A stretch of DNA of 64,000 nucleotides from Nomia melanderi (lineage: Eukaryota > Arthropoda > Insecta > Hymenoptera > Halictidae). This document shows, piece after piece, positions 46,415 to 60,113 of this stretch (positions are counted from its first letter, which is position 1; the number at the start of each line of letters is the position of its first letter). The notes under the pieces are model-generated. The model did not search any database. It was not told where the DNA came from and worked only from the letters and a program-made list of their open reading frames with translations. Location of the stretch: contig NC_134999.1 in NCBI RefSeq assembly GCF_051020985.1, positions 15,443,660-15,507,659 of the forward strand. The letters run 5' to 3'. The translations under genes were made by a program, and so were the position numbers.

Positions 46415-49400
46415 GAATACTTTTTATATCACAGTACACTATGTGTGAACCTGTTGATAATGAGAAAAGAACAACAGTTTAGTTATCTAATCCACTAAAA
46501 CCTAGATAACGTGACAATACTGATAAGATGAAACAGTTTGCTTCAGTTGACAGTCCATGGTGTTTTCAAAATTTTTACATATATTATATTCAGGATAACA
46601 AAATAAGATATGACACAGCAAAGTGTAACATCTAAACTAACTACACAGTAAAACTTTAAAAAAATTGGGAAGTGCTGTCAAAGCCGCATATTCCGTATAA
46701 AAATAAATGATTATCATAATCTCCATAAAATATATTGAAGTAAAAATAATATGATTAACATAAATTTCTATAAGGTGTATTTATATAATACACCCTTGTA
46801 TTAATTTAGGCGTGGCGACAATTAGCAAAGTAATATTTGACGTACAAGATTGTCAATAATAATACAAAAAACCAATTGGTGACATTTAAGTGCTTGAAAC
46901 TATGAGATCACGATGATTAATCGCACCCACAATGCTTATGTCAAATTCCTCTCAGTACTACACATTATCGTAGTTAGAAGACATTTGTTATACATACACG
47001 TATATATATGCAGTTAATTTTATTATATGCACCATGAGAAATGAGTACATAAATCTAAATATCTGTAAAAAAAATTAAATATGTTAACAACCGGTAATCT
47101 AGTGACTCTTGACTAAGACTAGCCTTTTTTCTGGTTCCGCGATTTCTATGAGCTCCATGTTCAACAAAAGCAGCCAAAGCATTGCAACGATTGGATCTTT
47201 CCGATCGGACGACTTAAAATTTTTTGTGATTGAATAATAAAATATTTTCAATTAAAATTATTTATTTCATATAAAACTACAAATTAATAATATCCATTTG
47301 TAATTTTTGTATTCGTTTCATTACGTATAATGAAAGAAAAACACGTTATCAAATTATTATTTGTAAATACGAAATTGCACTGTTTTATAATAAAATGTAA
47401 ATTAATAAAATTGTTTCTATTACAAAAGACACATATATTTATTTCAGTTATATATTTCTGTTTTATGAAATTTATATAGGAAGTAGGCATTAAAATATCG
47501 GAGTACGATTTTACCGGTGGATTCAACATACTAAAATAAAAAAAATGTATATAAATATTTTCTGTTTGATCATGTTACCAAGTTACAGCTATTTCTGTAA
47601 ACTAAATAAATAAAGATCGATAGGGAGAGTAAATGTTATATTTCATTTGTCATAAGTTATAATAGTTAAATTTTTATACATTGTTTTTTATTAAAACATT
47701 TTCAATATAACACAATAATATATACTCTATTATATATTATATTTACAATGTACAATTCAGACGGATAACATTGGTTTTTCAAAATTTATATGTACATTAC
47801 ATTTTATGTGATTCAATTTTTATAATTATTTTAACTGTCTTATTAAAAGGAAACCAATATTTGATTAACAAAAACCTATTTTATAATCAATTATGAACTT
47901 GTAAATTATATAATTGTCACATAACAAATTGAACAAAATTGAATAAAAATGCATGTATATAATTTCAAGCAAAGAATAATATTTTTTTATGATATAACTA
48001 CCAAATTGAATTAATTCCTTACATTATTTAGTTTTATTACAAAAATTCTAATTTAAGCAATAAATTGTATTTATGAGGCGAATATTTTTACTTAATTGTT
48101 AAAAAATTATATTATTGAAGTTATGTAGAAATTATCTAGTCATCACAATAGAATATTTTATTCCTTTAATATATCAACAATTTTAAACGTAACAAAAATT
48201 CAGAAGTTAAATTAATAATAAATATGATATTGCTTTCCCCCAATAAACGTCAAGCACATGTAGTTGTTTGAAAATACTGCATGTATTTGATGAATTATAT
48301 CATATGAAACATTTTCTGTAGAAGAAAACACACGTTATATTTGAAAATTTATAAAAATAATCATTAAAATGTTACTATGAATAAATTATTTATTATTAAC
48401 GATTTCTTATAAATATAAACAAATTATTACTGTTAACATTGTATTAAAAACTGTTAATATAATTAAATAAAATAATATCATAACATGCATTATAATCAAA
48501 CACTTTAAGCAATCATTAAATTACATAAAACTGATAATAGTATTTAATTACACATCATTTCTTTCAATATTATGAAATATTTTACATGCATTTAATATTT
48601 TTAGAATGAAACAAAAATAAAGGTATTAAAGGTCAGAAAATTTATCGAGGCCCTAGTTTAATATCACATTACGGCAAGTATTGTATACTAAATGTAAATT
48701 TTAAAGTGATCAAAAAATATCTCGTTCCATAAAGTTCTAAACATAATATACAATTATAATATTTTTTGATATACATTTTGCACTGTCACTGCCATTAATT
48801 GCCACTTAATTATTATAATTCGTTAACGATTGCACTCATATATCATATACATGAAGTCTAATGTTTATCAACAAAATTGAGCTGGATTATTCGATCTATT
48901 AACAATTAAACTTTGATATGTTATTCATACAGAGGCAAGCATTAAATATTTGTGCAATAATATTGGCAAGTATTGACTTTCGGTTTGTCATATTGTAATG
49001 TAAGTAGTAGTTAGGTTTTATTTCTTATAATGTGAAAATTAATTACCCCTTATATTGTATACAATACAAGATGAATAAAATTATTGCAAAATTATTATAT
49101 TCAACTGATATAAAATATGAGTGTCGTTGAATGTATTTTATGTCATTAAATTCTTTCAACATAGACTTATATATTAATTATTAATTACGTCTACTTAAAG
49201 TCATTATTTGAGGTACAAATTTATGTCTAGAGTAAGTGAGGGAGAGATGGACCACTTTTTTAAAAAGATACACGTGATTAATACACCTGACTCTCATTTT
49301 CTGAAATATCATAATTATTGTTTCTTTTGTTGGGCTATGTGAAATAAATATGTATTTCTAAAACTTATACCAACTATTCTTTCCAATATTTTATTTTTTC

Positions 49401-50879
49401 TTGTACCAACAGATTCTATTTATGCGATTTTCATTCGCGTGAAACGAATCCACGTGGAATGGAGTTCGCGTAAATCGAGGGCCAGGTGTACATCATAAAT
49501 GTTATTTATACCTAACAAAAAATAAAACATATTTATGAAAATAAATATACCTATATAAGAAGGATAGTTAAATAGATCTCTGTACAAGATTTAGTATACC
49601 ACTCAAAAAAATTGAACATATTTGACAATTTTAATGAGATGGGGCCATCTCAAGCGCAGTGCCATCTCACCCGGAATTACCCTATATATAGTAGACTGAT
49701 GCATATGTAATGTTACTTTCTCAAACAACCCTTCAACCATAAGCAGTTTTTCCAAAAATTCAATATTGAATCAACATAAGTTTTATGGAAATTACGAAAA
49801 TATTTCACATATAACTATGATTTTCAATAATTTATGATCATAAAACTAATCGTTGAGAAAAATTTATAGAAATATTAAATAGAAATTAGTTTCATTAAAT
49901 GTATAATTTTTGGAAAGAAGCTGTGATAAAGCTTTTATTTGAAAATATGATGTTACATATGCAACGATCAAACTATTGTGCTACTAAATATTTAAAACAT
50001 ACTTCTGTACACAGATTAATCAATAATTGCATAAGTTTGTTCGTGTAATAAATTAAGTACAAATAATGAAGATAAAAATTCTAATTCTTTTATAGTATGC
50101 ACTGATCTTAAGTGTAAAATATTTTAATGTCGTATGTTTACGTATATTACTCGTTTCTTTTATAAAACTAATTTTTCATAAAAATTATTTGATCGTTAAG
50201 TTGTGAAAAACATTTGGAACAATTTCCAAAATGTTAAATATATTATACCATATTAAGGTATTGGCTTGGCACTTTTTTAATTTATGTATATTCTTTAACT
50301 ATTTAAGTTAAATTGTTGTGTGCATTCAAAAAGAATCGAAGTAAAGTGATTTCATTTGTAACATACATAATAAAAAGTTAATTAATAATACATGTATATT
50401 GAACAGGAAATTGCTCTAAATGTCAGTTTTCATAATAAAATTCTTTCGATATCGGTTATAAGGACTTAGTACTTTAAGAACACGTATTACAGAAAATTTG
50501 TTACATTATGCTCCATCATTAATACAAAATCGAATAACTTAATTCTGTATACAAATGACAACTTTAAGAGAAATAAAAATGCATCTAAAAATTCAAAAGG
50601 CAATTACTTTGCCTATAACACCTATGTTTGTAAAATAAGATAGCATAATTATCTTTTTCTTTGTATCTGCAGGCAACATCCTGTATATAATTTTTACATT
50701 TCATTAAACAATAACTCTACATAAAATCATTCTAATCAGTAGAATGTGAACTCATAATTTATAATTTTAACAATATATCACATTTACTTGTGAAAACCCT
50801 GTGAAAGGGAAAATTATTTTGAATATATTCTTTCTATTGTCGACTAAATTTTAATTTGTAAATGTGATGATCTTACACA
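46415..50879. other. AT-rich intergenic region
   Basis: About 4.5 kb with no gene supported. It includes the RILP-like gene's upstream flank and the FHIP 3'UTR side. A stretch of less AT-rich sequence near 49,225-49,690 has similar, inverted ends and may be an old DNA element. Confidence 0.5.
49222..49688. mobile_element. Candidate degenerate DNA element with inverted ends
   Basis: The left part reads GAGTAAGTGAGGGAGAGATGG. The right part, reverse-complemented, reads GGGTAATTCCGGGTGAGATGG. They match at about two thirds of positions. The interior includes a CpG-containing patch (cattcgcgtgaaacgaatcc) unlike the flanks. No coding region or clear target duplication was seen, so this is tentative. 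Confidence 0.3.
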
Positions 50880-53800
50880 TTACACTTTAGACTCCAAACT
50901 ATGCGTAAACGACATAATGGCATGTTCCTGCGTAATAGCAGCTAATTCTTTTAGCCATTCGTCTAATATAACTGCACATAAGACCACATTTTGTACTGGA
51001 CTTACTTCGTTTGGGGATTCCCAGGACGTTTTCGTATAATACCTATTAAATAAACAATTTTATTAATAGAATCCTTAAACAATTGATTCATTTTTTATAA
51101 AAAGGTTTATAATTCTATTTACTTATTTGAGATAACGTTTCTGTAAATATATATATATATAAGTTTATAGAATAATAAATTACATAAAGAACATTAAGTT
51201 TAAAAATATTTACCGGTATCCGGAACCATGTCCAGTAGCTTCTAACTGTTCTTCCGATACACCGGTTGGTTGATTAACAGTGCTGCTTAAACTACTCGAA
51301 CCGGAGTTATTACTTGATCTTCTAAGCATTTGTGTAAAGGACGATGTAAAACTCCACCTCTTACTTTCACCTGAAAACATAATACCTTAAGTTTCATTTT
51401 TAAATTTAATATTTAAGTTTAATAATAATGGCCAAACAATATGCATTATTTTTCATGATTATACCTACATCGTTTGAATACTTCCAGAGAGCAAAACAGA
51501 TGTTAAAATAATTCGATATTAACTTATGTAATGCACGCACATATGAAACGTAAATGTCAATAAAAGGTGTAAGAAACTATGTTACATTATAAAAGTAATC
51601 ATGAAACGAATCATACCTCTTGAAAATGGTTCTCCGCTCAAAGAATTTCTTTTAACGGGTGCAGCATGGGCAGCAGCTTCTAGTGCATTTTTTCTGGCAT
51701 TTACTAATTTATCTTCACGACTAATGAGAAATAATCGTGCTTGTTCTACTAATACGTCTACATTGTTATGCTGAGATAGAAACTGATCTATTTTATGCTT
51801 TAACGAGGCAAGTACCTAAAAGGCAAAACCATTTTGTTTAACACTATAAAGTTTTATCGTTTACTTTTACATATGGCATAATTATGTGGCTACAAACCTG
51901 AAAAAGCGACCTAATACTAGGTTGGAATACCAAAGAATGATTTAGGAGAAATGATTGTAATAAAGGCTGAGGGTATATTGCCAATCTACTGATAAGACCA
52001 GTTAAGTGTAAATTAACATATAAATTATTACTTGTCATACACTCTAGCTTTCTTAGAAGAACATCCAAAAATATACCGACATTAGGCTGCCCATTAAATA
52101 CATCTTGACGATAAGTATCTTTACTTTGTTTAGTCGCTGTTAATTCTTCTGATATCATTGAACTCGATTCCATGACATTATGAAGAAGAATACCGTGATC
52201 TTTATTTAATTCAATTTCTATTTTGTCCTGCTCACTTATTCGATCTTCGCTAGGTTCATTGTCTGGAGTCGACTCTGATGAACCCTTAAATGCAAAACTT
52301 TCGTATCCACTACTTTCCCCCAATGATAAAAGTGAATTCATTGCGGTATTGGAATCATCAATACCGCTATCAGGTTCCTTTTTATCTACTAATGACATGT
52401 CTTTAATAGATTCTAATATTTCAATGTCTTCGTTTAACAATTCAGCAATGTCTGCATCCAATTTTGCTTGTTCCTCTAATGACAACTCTATACCTGTTGC
52501 TTCAGTCTCCATCTTTTCTTCTTCTTTCTCTTTCGCATTTAATTCCTTCCCATCTACCAACGATTGAATATTAATTAAAATATTATCTATTGATGAATTT
52601 TCGGTAATTCCACTTAACAGTGTTGACGGTTTTAATCTTTCTAATGATAAAGTTTTGGTTGTTTCAACTTTTTTTTGTGGTTGATCCGCTAACGCATTAT
52701 CGTCTATTAAAGTTGTCGCACTGCTAGTGGTACTATGCATTGATAACTCTCCGTTATATTGACATGACCAGTTGGAACAGGCAATACGACAAGCTCTTAT
52801 TTTTTGTCGAGCATCACATAAGTATGCATGATAATTTCCGTACAAACTATCCGTTATTCTTGCACCATAATTTATAGACGTGGACAATGACTTGAAAGAT
52901 TCAGACGTAGTATTTGAATTTTCTTCTTGCGTTGTGTTATTAGGTAATGAATTGAATTGAGAATTTACAGATGCAAGCGGTGAACAACAGGTTGGCGTTA
53001 ACGACAAAAACTTTTCAGCGGCACGTCCGAATGGATCTATATCCCTTAGTCTTCTACGCTGAGAAAGCATCACATGAGAACAAGGACTCAATGCAGCTAA
53101 ACATAATTCTAACATAACATCTTCACAATTTAAGTTGACCAAAGTTTCAAATAGCGCCAGGGTTACTATACATAACTGAAATACAAAAATATTAAAAAGA
53201 AATTATAACTTATTTTTACGCTATATTTTATGCTGATTCTATTTTTTAGTATTAAAAATATACCCTCGATCTTGATGATATCCTCTGGATAAGACTATCT
53301 AATATTCTGCACTCATCATAATTATCTTCTAATAAAAATCGAACAAGTGAACGTAAAAGACCAGGTTCGGTTACAGATCGTAGAAATAAATCAAAGTAAG
53401 CTGTGGCTGCAACCAATTCATCCACAGTTGCCTGTAAGATTAAAAAGTTAGTCATCTATAACATCATACGAATTCACATTAAATAATTATATCTTTTCAA
53501 ATTATTCTCCAAAAATATTTATAAATATTTAAAAGTTCATGATTAACATATAAAGTATATTCAAAATTTTGAATTAAAGAAAAAGCTTGTTACTGTACCT
53601 AATACTAAAATTATGATTTGGGATATTTAACAGTTAATGCAATATAATATAAAGCCTTTATTTTGTGGTAAAAGAAGGACATTAGTCTTTATAAAAAAAT
53701 ATGTGAAAAGTTAATTGGTTTAATTGAAAACAAACACACACTCCATTTTATTAATACGAAATAATTTCAAATGGTATACAATCTCTGAAATCCTTTATCA

Positions 53801-56800
53801 CACATAAATAGTTATGTAATTAATTAAAAACATAATTATAACATGAAAGCAGTACTTTTTCTTAATAGGCACAACAGTTCAATATTTCATGGCTTATAAT
53901 AAATGTAAATCAATGTTTATAAATGTAACATAGCAATATTAATGAAAATAGTATATACCCATGGAGGCCAAACTACCGTTTGTAGAATACATACAGATTC
54001 TCAAAGCTTTATTGTAACTTCTGTATTTTTATAAGCTCCAAGTAACATTGCAGTAGAGGATGCAACAGTTGATTATTTCTAATAAGCATACGTTTCTTAT
54101 AGTAATAAGGTTTGGCCACCACTGGTACACACCTTGTATGGTATTTTAATTATGTTATACATATCTATAACTAAGCATAGCAGGAAAAGTAGATATGTAA
54201 ATATTTATAATTAGAGAAATAATACATAACTTTACCTATGAGATGAAAAGCAAGAAAAATGATGAAGGTTACAATTTTAGTGAATTTTAAATTAATGTAC
54301 TGTAAGCGCATCTTTAACTTCTAAACCACATATCATACAAAAATATATTACAAAAATATATAATTTTTTTTATATTAAGAATTAATTATATTTAATACCC
54401 TTTTTTTATTCAATATATAAGACTGTAGCTTAGGTGTATGTGGTTCATAAGTTATTGCCTTATTTACATGTATTTTAAAGATGTAATATGTTAAGGCATA
54501 ATATTTCAGTAAAAGCTTAAATTTTCATTAATTAATTGTTCTTATTCATTTTCAAATTTATGTTCATAGTTTAATACCATTGTATATTTCAAAAAAACAG
54601 TTGACTACACTTAATGTAGTTACATATTTATGAAGTTACAAATACGCTTTACACATGTTATGTATATTTTTATGTAAGCTTTACTGAAATTTTATTCACT
54701 GTTCTAAATTGTCGTACTAATTAAGGTGTTTCGTACTAACCCAATGTTCTTGTGCATCTAGCTGTTCTATGGTCAAACCAAGAGAATCCTGAACACCATA
54801 AAAATATCATCGGATAGTCACCACAACCATATTACAACATAAACAATTTGAATATTACTAGCATTAGGCACAAAAACGTAGATTCACCATCACCATATTG
54901 ACAATTCTATATGCATTTGACAACACATGTTTTAGCTAAGACATTGTATAAGTATGTGCCTACAACAGTCTATGTGATATAAATTGTATGAAAGACCATA
55001 CCTTATTTAACGAATTCTTTTAAATAAACGAGCAAAATAAATATTTAGGTGGATATAATTTCTATAGAAAATGTGAATTACGATAATTTAATAAACACGA
55101 AATATTTGAATAAATTAATTTATGCAATCAGAAGTATTCATGATGTAACTCGAATATGATCTATTTTCAATTTCGTTTGATAAAATTAACTAATGACACT
55201 TTGTAAATACCTTCTTTCACCACATGCAAATATAATGTAAAAAATTGCCTGTATATATAAACTTTACTAGATATCCTTTATAGTTGTAACACAATAAAAA
55301 ATTATGCATTTATTTACGTAAATGCAGTGATAAATCTTTTATAAAAACATGTATTTGTTTTCGACTACATTGATTAATAGAAAATATGTGTACGCTCACC
55401 TGTAACAAAGCTGGTCCCATAACAGGTACCAAAAAACCATGGTACAAAAATTCCAATAAATGTTTCTGAACCAAAGGATGTGCAACCTGTGCAACTGCAT
55501 TACAGAATTCCAAAGAATTCATTAGATGCATCAATGCTGGTAAATCATTAACATCGTCTGGTGTCAATCGATGCCAATCATTTGTCTCGATGTCTAACTT
55601 TCTAGGCAGCAGTGAATATAATCCGCTTAACCCTGTTGCTAACACCTGATTAAATAAAATTTGTATTATATTATGTATAAATCACAGCTTAGACAAGATG
55701 TGATATGCATCATTATATTTATAAATCTTCCGAATTCTATTAATTTTTAAATCAATTTAATTTTAGCAAATAGTACATACAGGACATATATTAGAATGAT
55801 CTGCGATATATACTCCAACTTCATCGTTTTTCTTGGAAAGAGACATGCAAAGTAACATGGCATCACGTGCTTGCTGTCCTACACCACCTTCTCTATGTAC
55901 ATGTGGTATTAATAACGTAAAGATAATAAATCTGGAAAAGTACATCAATATTAAGAGTAGATTAAAATTTATTAAACAAACATTTTTCTAAAGAAAAAAT
56001 GAATGTTCTACCAACTTGTTTTTTCCTACTGCCGTTGGATGGAAAAATAAATCAAGTAATGCCATGTTTTGCATTAAAGTCACACATAATTGATTTAATA
56101 ACACTACCAGTTTCTTTTCTACTTCTAATGGCATGATATCATTTGCACAATCTTCAAGTAATCGTAACAATGGTCTGGCAACTGGTTCATGGGCAAGAAG
56201 AATACTACTATGCGATACTAATAATTCATAAAGTTTTAATTGCTCCAAACGTACAGCATTGTTAAATCTGCAATGACAATTCACATTTTAAAGTGAAATG
56301 TAAACAACATTGTAACATATATATGTCAATATATATCTCTACTTATTTTTATTATCTCTACCTATCAGAATCTAACAGGTTTTCTTCTTTTAACATGCAC
56401 CAAGCAAAAGTCTGATAATAGATGATAATAATAACTTACAAATATGTAGAAATAAATTGAGTGATAGCAAATGTTGAAAACAGTCATAAATGGGACAAAA
56501 CAATAAAGTAAACAAAACAGAAGTCAAATATAGGAACTTCTGCTTTTCATTCATAAATATGATAAAGAACAATCACTGTCACACTGTTTATCTACATTAG
56601 CTCAATAAACTAACTAATAATAAAGTTGTAAGTAATTAACGTTTTTATTTAATTAGTCAATTAAACAATTAATACATTTAACACTATTCTAGCAATAAGA
56701 TCAGAATATAATGTTTTAATTATTCATAATATAAAAAAATGTCTACCTTCCAGTATGTATGCTCCAATCATATAGTTTAACAAGAAGATTTTCGCTTAAC

Positions 56801-57423
56801 AAGTATTCCAAACAAGGAGAATGTGTCGCTGTCGTAGATTGTCGATAATTGTTGTAAGTACGAGAATCTCGTAATTCTAATATTAAAAGTGTTACCATAT
56901 GATCTATATGATTGACGACTCCGAGGACATCATCCTGGTTAGGTATTCCCTTAGGCGGCTGTATAAACATAATCATATATTTAATTAAAATTATATATGA
57001 TTTTGTAGCTTTCCCTAACTTTTTACATAAATACCAACATTCTTACAATTTAATAGAAGCTAGATATATGTGATAAGAAAAAATAGATGTAAAACATGTT
57101 TCATTCAATTGTCTATAGTGGATCAAGTTGATTTAGAATATAATTATATATCATTTTTGTACACACTCATGTTATTCTCTTCATTCACGAAAAACATAAA
57201 TAAAAAGACATAGTGCAAAACGTCATTCAAAAACACTTTCTAATTTCTCTGAAACTTTAAAAATCGAACTCACAGATGTATGTAAAATGATTTCATAAGC
57301 TTGCTGCCAATGTTTACAGAAGCTGTCATAACATGCTGATGGATCAGCGTCTTTTGGTGGAGAGTCTCTTGATCGTTGCTTGCTAAAACTAGTCCTCAGC
57401 GGACTATTTCGTAACCAGCTCAT
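50880..57423 (-). CDS. FHIP: FTS and Hook-interacting protein (FHIP, RAI16-like family)
   Basis: Component of the FTS-Hook-FHIP complex that couples early endosomes to dynein. Eleven exons in transcript order: 57423-57274, 56958-56747, 56267-56016, 55931-55781, 55645-55400, 54788-54741, 53431-53264, 53175-51898, 51815-51617, 51370-51214 and 51042-50880. They sum to 3024 nt, 1007 residues. Family blocks are the N-terminal MSWLRNSPLRTSFSKQ, CYDSFCKHWQQAYEII, DDVLGVVNHIDHMVTLLILE, NNAVRLEQLKLYELLVSHS, LLNQLCVTLMQNMALLDLFF, FIIFTLLIPHVHREGGVGQQ and LEFCNAVAQVAHPLVQKHLL. The large eighth exon holds a disordered acidic insert, then LLRKLECMTSNNLYVNLHLTGLISRLA. The 48-nt exon (54788-54741) is in phase and may be optional. 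A further 50-nt segment at 56411-56362 looks like an alternative first coding exon. Confidence 0.94.
54741..54788 (-). other. FHIP 48-nt in-phase exon, probably alternative
   Basis: Encodes DSLGLTIEQLDAQEHW between good splice signals, with phase 0 on both sides. It is isolated in about 2 kb of intron. Skipping it leaves the frame intact and joins LLQ to ATVDELVAAT. Confidence 0.6.
56362..56411 (-). other. Candidate alternative first coding exon of FHIP
   Basis: Bordered by ...attatcag and GTAGAG. Its outgoing phase matches the next FHIP exon, continuing as DSDR then FNNAVRLEQ. It has an in-frame ATG giving MLKEENLLDSD. Spliced from the preceding exon it would instead run into an early stop. 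Confidence 0.35.
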
Positions 57424-59062
57424 TTTTCAGTTTATATTTCAACCACTTTTATGTTCATCAGAGATTTGATTTCATGCATCCTTCCTCTTTGAAGTACGTC
57501 TTATTACTAATGACTACAAAAACAGGGTGCTCCTTGTACTTTTCGCAACAGTTCAACTAACCAAGTTTCCCTGTCAAAATTGTCCTACTTATCGTGATAA
57601 TCGTCCACCTACGCGGCAAGGACACAGTGATAATACAAATCGCATATTTATTAAGCGACTTGCGCATTACGAATGCTTTAACTAACGCCTGTAATCGTAC
57701 ACGCTGTCGGGAACATTTCGTATGTTTGATAACCCAGCTTACAGTCACTTGTAATAATAAGGTAACCCATTTTTATGGAATCGCCATATTCATTCGACAT
57801 AGATGCAGATATAATCATGGTATTTTTTCATTTCTTATCTATTCACTATTTCGCTTATAATTCATTTTTCTTTAGATTTCTCATTGCAACGTATTATAAT
57901 CGATGTATATTTCAGTTTTGAAAATAAAAATAAGATAAATCTTTTCATTTATTATATTAAACATATTTTACATTTTATCTTGCGTAACCGCTGAACACAA
58001 TACATGCATCTCTGCCCCACTCTTCTCTTTCTGGAAACACTAAATATGAAAAACGACATTCTTAAATAACAAGATTCTGTGATATAAACATTAGTACAAT
58101 GCGATTTTGAAAATAAAACTGCGCTGATTGTAGTAAAAAGTAGGATACTCTTTTATTCGGATCATTAATCTTGCAGTAACGAAACTACGTTAAACAATTT
58201 TTTCAAATCGAAAATTATTCCCTTGTTATATAAATAATTTCTTTTCAGATTGTTATACGTATATTGCGAAATAAATTTCGTCCAAAAGAATAGTTACTTA
58301 TAAAACAAAGCGAATGCAATGAACGCGCGCTAGAAAGACAAATTAATTGCCATTAAAGCCGCGTATAAATCTTGGCGCTGTAAATTAATTATTAAATGTC
58401 CGCATATCACAACTCTTGGTTTTGTGGCGCGCGTTAATGTTGAAAGATATATTGAAAATTCGCGTTTAAATTTTCTATATTAAAATCGTTAGTTTAAACG
58501 TTAAAGAATTAAGTAAAAAAGCATAGGTTTTACTAACTGTTTTATTATAACGATGCCCAAGTTAGATATTTGTACAATGATTAAATGAAAATTTAATATT
58601 CAAAGAAACAGATTTTGCATTTCTATGTCGTGTTCTGATTGGACACCTGTCTAGCGTTCTTATTGGTCGTTAGCTTATGACATTTTTCTGTCATGAAGTA
58701 TATACATTGTAGTTTTGCATTTACAATCGGCATGGAGTAAACATTACGTTTAAGGCGTCTTTCCAGTAAAACTATTTAATTCCTCTTTCCATGAAATCAT
58801 TGCAATTTCTTGTGACAGCCTTAATTTTCGCAAATCAATCGTTCATTGATTGTGACTTACAATTAGTGCGACACGCCATCGTATATAAGTGAACTGGTAA
58901 GGTCACTGTTTTATCTGTTCAAGTACTTATTACGTTACACGCCAATGTGTTTGTGCTCATGATTCAGCAAAACGTTAATTTCACATCATAAATTGCCGGT
59001 AACTGTTCCAGGGAACATTGTAGTGACGATCGTCGTTTTGATCAGTCGAGAAACTTCTGAAA
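57424..59062. promoter_or_regulatory. Divergent 5' region between FHIP and Sod1
   Basis: About 1.6 kb between two head-to-head genes. The Sod1-proximal part has two CCAAT-type boxes on the same strand (tgattggac near 58,637 and ttattggtc near 58,660). There is also an 18-base inverted repeat ATGACA-N6-TGTCAT at 58,677-58,694 and a TATA-like gtatataca near 58,698. The frame at 57,594-57,860 shows no coding features. Confidence 0.45.
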
Positions 59063-60113
59063 ATGGTTAAAGCCGTGTGCGTTCTTCAGGGAGATGCCAA
59101 AGGCACTCTTTACTTCGAACAACCGGTAAATGATTATTTGTGAATTTCTTTTTTATATACATTTTACTGTTAAATTGATTTTTATTTGTATTTCATGTAA
59201 TGTAATTCTTATGTAGGATGCTTCAAGCGCTGTGAAGGTCACCGGTTCAGTTAGCGGCTTACAGAAAGGATTGCATGGTTTTCATATTCATGAATTTGGT
59301 GACAATACCAATGGTACGTTTTATTTGTAAAATCCATGCTCGTTCACATAAATGTCATTGAAGAATTTTGAGTATGGTAGATAAATGCAACATAATATTT
59401 TTAAAGATTGAATGGTTCAATTATATTCTTAAAACTTATATGCATAGTATTTATAAATTTAGAGGTCAACAGATAATGACATCCCAATTAGTTTAAGTCA
59501 ATGAAAAAGCAATATTTAGTAGGTAAATAATTTGTCATTCTAATTAACTTTATTCTATGCAGAGTTTCATGATTTTTATTAATATATTAATTAAATCATG
59601 ATTATAAATTTGTTTGAAAATTCATTTGACATTAATATTCATATTGATCATATAAATTGTTTTTACATGCGAATTCTTTTGTTTTAAAAATTGTTTTTTA
59701 ATGTAATTTAATAGGATGCACAAGTGCTGGTGCTCACTTCAATCCGTTAGGAAAAGAACATGGTGGACCACAGTCAGATGTTCGTCATGTTGGAGATTTA
59801 GGAAATGTTGAAGCAGGTGCAGACGGTGTTGCTAATGTTAACATTACTGATAAGATGATCCAGCTTCAAGGAGAACACAGCATAATTGGCAGGACTCTTG
59901 TGGTAAGATAATGCATAATGATGTTTCTTTTTATTGATTAATATATTTAAATCCTTAACAGATCATAACTGACTTTACGTATGCATTCATTTTTTAAAAC
60001 AGGTCCATGCTGACCCAGATGATCTTGGCAAAGGTGGTCACGAATTGTCAAAAACCACAGGCAATGCTGGTGCTCGTCTTGCTTGCGGCGTGGTCGGCAT
60101 TACGAAAGCTTAA
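59063..60113 (+). CDS. Sod1: Cu/Zn superoxide dismutase, cytosolic
   Basis: Converts superoxide to oxygen and hydrogen peroxide in the cytosol. Four exons: 59063-59125, 59217-59313, 59715-59902 and 60003-60113. They join in frame to 152 residues, the normal cytosolic length, with no signal peptide. Copper ligands are His44, His46, His61 and His118. Zinc ligands are His61, His69, His78 and Asp81. The structural disulfide is Cys55-Cys144, and the active-site guiding arginine is Arg141 (GARLACGVVGI). Both family signatures are present: GFHIHEFGDNT and GNAGARLACGVV. A polyadenylation AATAAA lies at 60,270. All key residues are intact, so the enzyme should be active. Confidence 0.98.
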
